Both the position numbers and the translations under genes were made by a program. 64,000 nt of DNA, from NCBI GenBank assembly GCA_030374805.1, contig JARGSG010000040.1:310001-374000 (forward strand). The letters are read 5' to 3'. The DNA comes from Gracilaria gracilis. Its lineage: Eukaryota; Rhodophyta; Florideophyceae; Gracilariales; Gracilariaceae. The notes below the pieces were generated by a model. It was given only the letters and a program-made list of their open reading frames with translations, was not told the origin of the DNA and made no database searches. Shown one piece after another: positions 62,301 through 64,000 of the stretch (its first letter is position 1; each line of letters begins with the position of its first letter).

Positions 62301-64000
62301 AGAGAATATGTATGGCTCGCGGTTAGGAATCCGTGTCAACCAAACACAAAATTCATAGGCACCAGCAAATACACAGCGAAAATGGGAGGGGAGAGAGCTG
62401 TATGACGTCCATTGCGGTTACTGAATGATTGCGAGGCGGTTTTGGTAGCAAAGGTTGGACACAATTGTGTGTAGCAGTACAGACCAGTATGTAGGCGGCG
62501 CACAGAAAATTGAAAAATGGGCGTGAATTCATGCACATGTAACAAACTTGGTTTACATTTGCACAACATCCAATGTGTTGAAAGTGACGAGAGGGCGATT
62601 AAATGAGAGAATAAGTATGGCTCGCAGTTATGAATCCGTGTGAACCAAACACAAAATTCATAGGCACCAGCAAATACACAGCGAAAATGGGAGGGGAGAG
62701 AGCTGTATGACGGAGAGAGCGAGTGGTCCATTGCGGTCACTGAAGGATTTCGAGGCGGTGTTGGTAGCAAAGGTTTGACAGAATTGTGTGTAGCAGTACA
62801 GAGCGGTATGTAGGCGGCGCACCGAAAATTGGAAAATGGGCGTGAATTCGTGCACATGTAACAGACTTGGTTCATATTTGCACACCATCCATTGTGCTCA
62901 AATTGACCAGACGCCCGTTTGAAAAATGGGCGTGAATTGATGCACATGTAACAAACTTGGTTTACATTTGCCCAACATACAATGTGTTGAAAGTGACGAG
63001 AGGGCGATTAAATGAGAGAATATGTATGGCTCGCGGTTAGGAATCCTTGTCAACCAAACACAAAATTCATAGGCACCAGCAAATACACAGCGAAAATGGG
63101 AGGGGAGAGAGCTGTATGACGGAGAGAGCGAGTGGCCCATTGCGGTTACTGAATGATTGCGAGGCGGTTTTGGTAGCAAGGGTTGGACACAATTGTGTGT
63201 AGCAGTACAGATCGGTATGTAGGCGGCACACCGAAAATTGAAAAATGGGCGTGAATTCATGAACATGTAACAAACTTGGTTTACATTGGCACAACATCCA
63301 ATGTGTTTAAAGTGACGAGAGGGCCATTAAATGAGAGAATATGTACGGCTCGCGGTTAGGAATCCGTGTCAACCCAACACAAAATTCATAGGCACCAGCA
63401 AATACACAGCGAAAATGGGAGGGGAGAGAGCTGTATGACGGAGAGAGCGAGTGGTCCATTGTGGTTACTGAATGTTAACGAGGCGGTTTCGGTAGCAAAG
63501 GTTTGACAGAATTGTGTGTAGCAGTACAGAGCGGTATGTAGGCGGCGCTTCGAAAATTGAAAAATGGGCGTGAATTCGTGCACATGTAACAGACTTGGTT
63601 CATATTTGCACACCATCCATTGTGCTCAAATTGACCAGAGCGCCATTAAATGGGAGAATATGTACGGCTTGCGTTTAGGAATCCGTGTTAACAAAACACA
63701 AAATTCATAGGTACCACCACACACACAGCGAAAATGGGAGGAGAGAGAGCTGTATGACGGAGTGAGCGAGTGGTCCATTGCGCTTACAGGATGATTTCGA
63801 GGTGGTGTTGGTAGCAAAGGTTTGACAGAATTGTGTGTAGCAGTACAGAGCGGTATGTAGGCGGCGCTTCGAAAATTGAAAAATGGGCGTGAATTCGTGC
63901 ACATGTAACAGACTTGGTTCATATTTGCACACCATCCATTGTGCTCAAATTGACCAGAGCGCCATTAAATGGGAGAATATGTACGGCTTGCGTTTAGGAA

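Larger units (their letters stand above)
54058..64000 (-). repeat. Satellite family 2: tandem array of 319-bp units with 409-bp variants, running off the window
   Basis: Starting at ATTAAATGGGAGAATATG (about 54063), about 30 units are marked by ATTAAATGRGAG. Spacings are mostly 319 bp, with about eight near 409 bp and single cases of 249 and 303 bp. Two subtypes exist: a (AACAAAACAC...GGTACCACCACAC) and b (CAACCAAACAC...GGCACCAGCAAATAC). Strand is given as minus because its conserved boxes align with family 1 in that orientation. The array reaches the last base, so its true extent is unknown. Confidence 0.97.

Noticed and set aside
53843-63935. Repeated minus-strand frames of 76-267 codons in satellite 2
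   Set aside because: Same reasoning: identical translations every 319 bp, overlapping alternatives, no start context or domain.
33666-64000. CRISPR array
   Set aside because: Units are 160-409 bp tandem copies with no short repeat/unique spacer structure, and the DNA is eukaryotic.

Overview
The window is nuclear DNA of a eukaryote. The signs are short spliceosomal introns of about 100 bp with GTAAGT donors, eukaryotic families (eRF3, a rhomboid protease, a two-RRM protein), DNA transposons, solo-LTR-like insertions and two very large satellite arrays. Many genes look intronless or nearly so and GC content changes sharply from place to place. A compact-genome alga (possibly a red alga) would fit, but the sequence does not prove a lineage.

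Region by region. 0-4.1 kb holds a 5'-truncated acidic, Cys/His-rich ORF, a rhomboid protease gene (minus) and an unrecognised 470-aa ORF. 4.6-7.0 kb is one pogo/Tigger-like transposase gene broken by two nested insertions, a candidate solo LTR and a 535-bp element; removing both and allowing one homopolymer slip restores the reading frame. 7.1-8.8 kb is a hnRNP/Musashi-like protein with two RRMs. 9.9-10.5 kb carries a cluster of near-perfect hairpins. 11.0-12.7 kb is a three-exon gene (minus) with an N-terminal CX2C/CX3C zinc motif and a Pro/Ser-rich tail, spliced here from clear GT-AG signals. 13.9-15.1 kb contains a broken short-chain dehydrogenase and a divergent cyclophilin-like ORF. 15.4-19.5 kb is extremely GC-rich with several minisatellites. 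19.6-20.4 kb is a decayed ABC-F (Uup-like) ATPase. 20.4-22.8 kb is AT-rich and without genes.

22.8-33.2 kb is mixed. It has a Gly/Cys-tailed small protein, an RRM-like ORF with later in-frame stops, a gene of unknown function split by an 850-bp TG...CA solo-LTR-like insertion, an eRF3 pseudogene, a frameshifted PIF/Harbinger transposase, and a second DDE transposase fragment.

33.67-54.06 kb is an uninterrupted satellite array of 331-bp units (about 51) mixed with 160-bp short units (about 22), in places ordered into a 1313-bp higher-order repeat. 54.06-64.0 kb, open at the window end, is a second array of 319-bp units (about 30) with 409-bp variants. The two families look unrelated over most of their length. 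On opposite strands, however, they share at least two conserved boxes in the same order with 131 bp between them in both families, and the whole 12-bp difference in unit length falls in the other inter-box interval. This suggests a common origin with selection on the boxes, as for a protein-binding site in a centromeric or other structural satellite. It is the most unusual signal in the window.

Most genes other than the rhomboid protease, the zinc-motif gene, the RRM protein and the unknown 470-aa ORF are mobile-element genes or relics. The window reads as a gene-poor, transposon-rich flank running into satellite heterochromatin.
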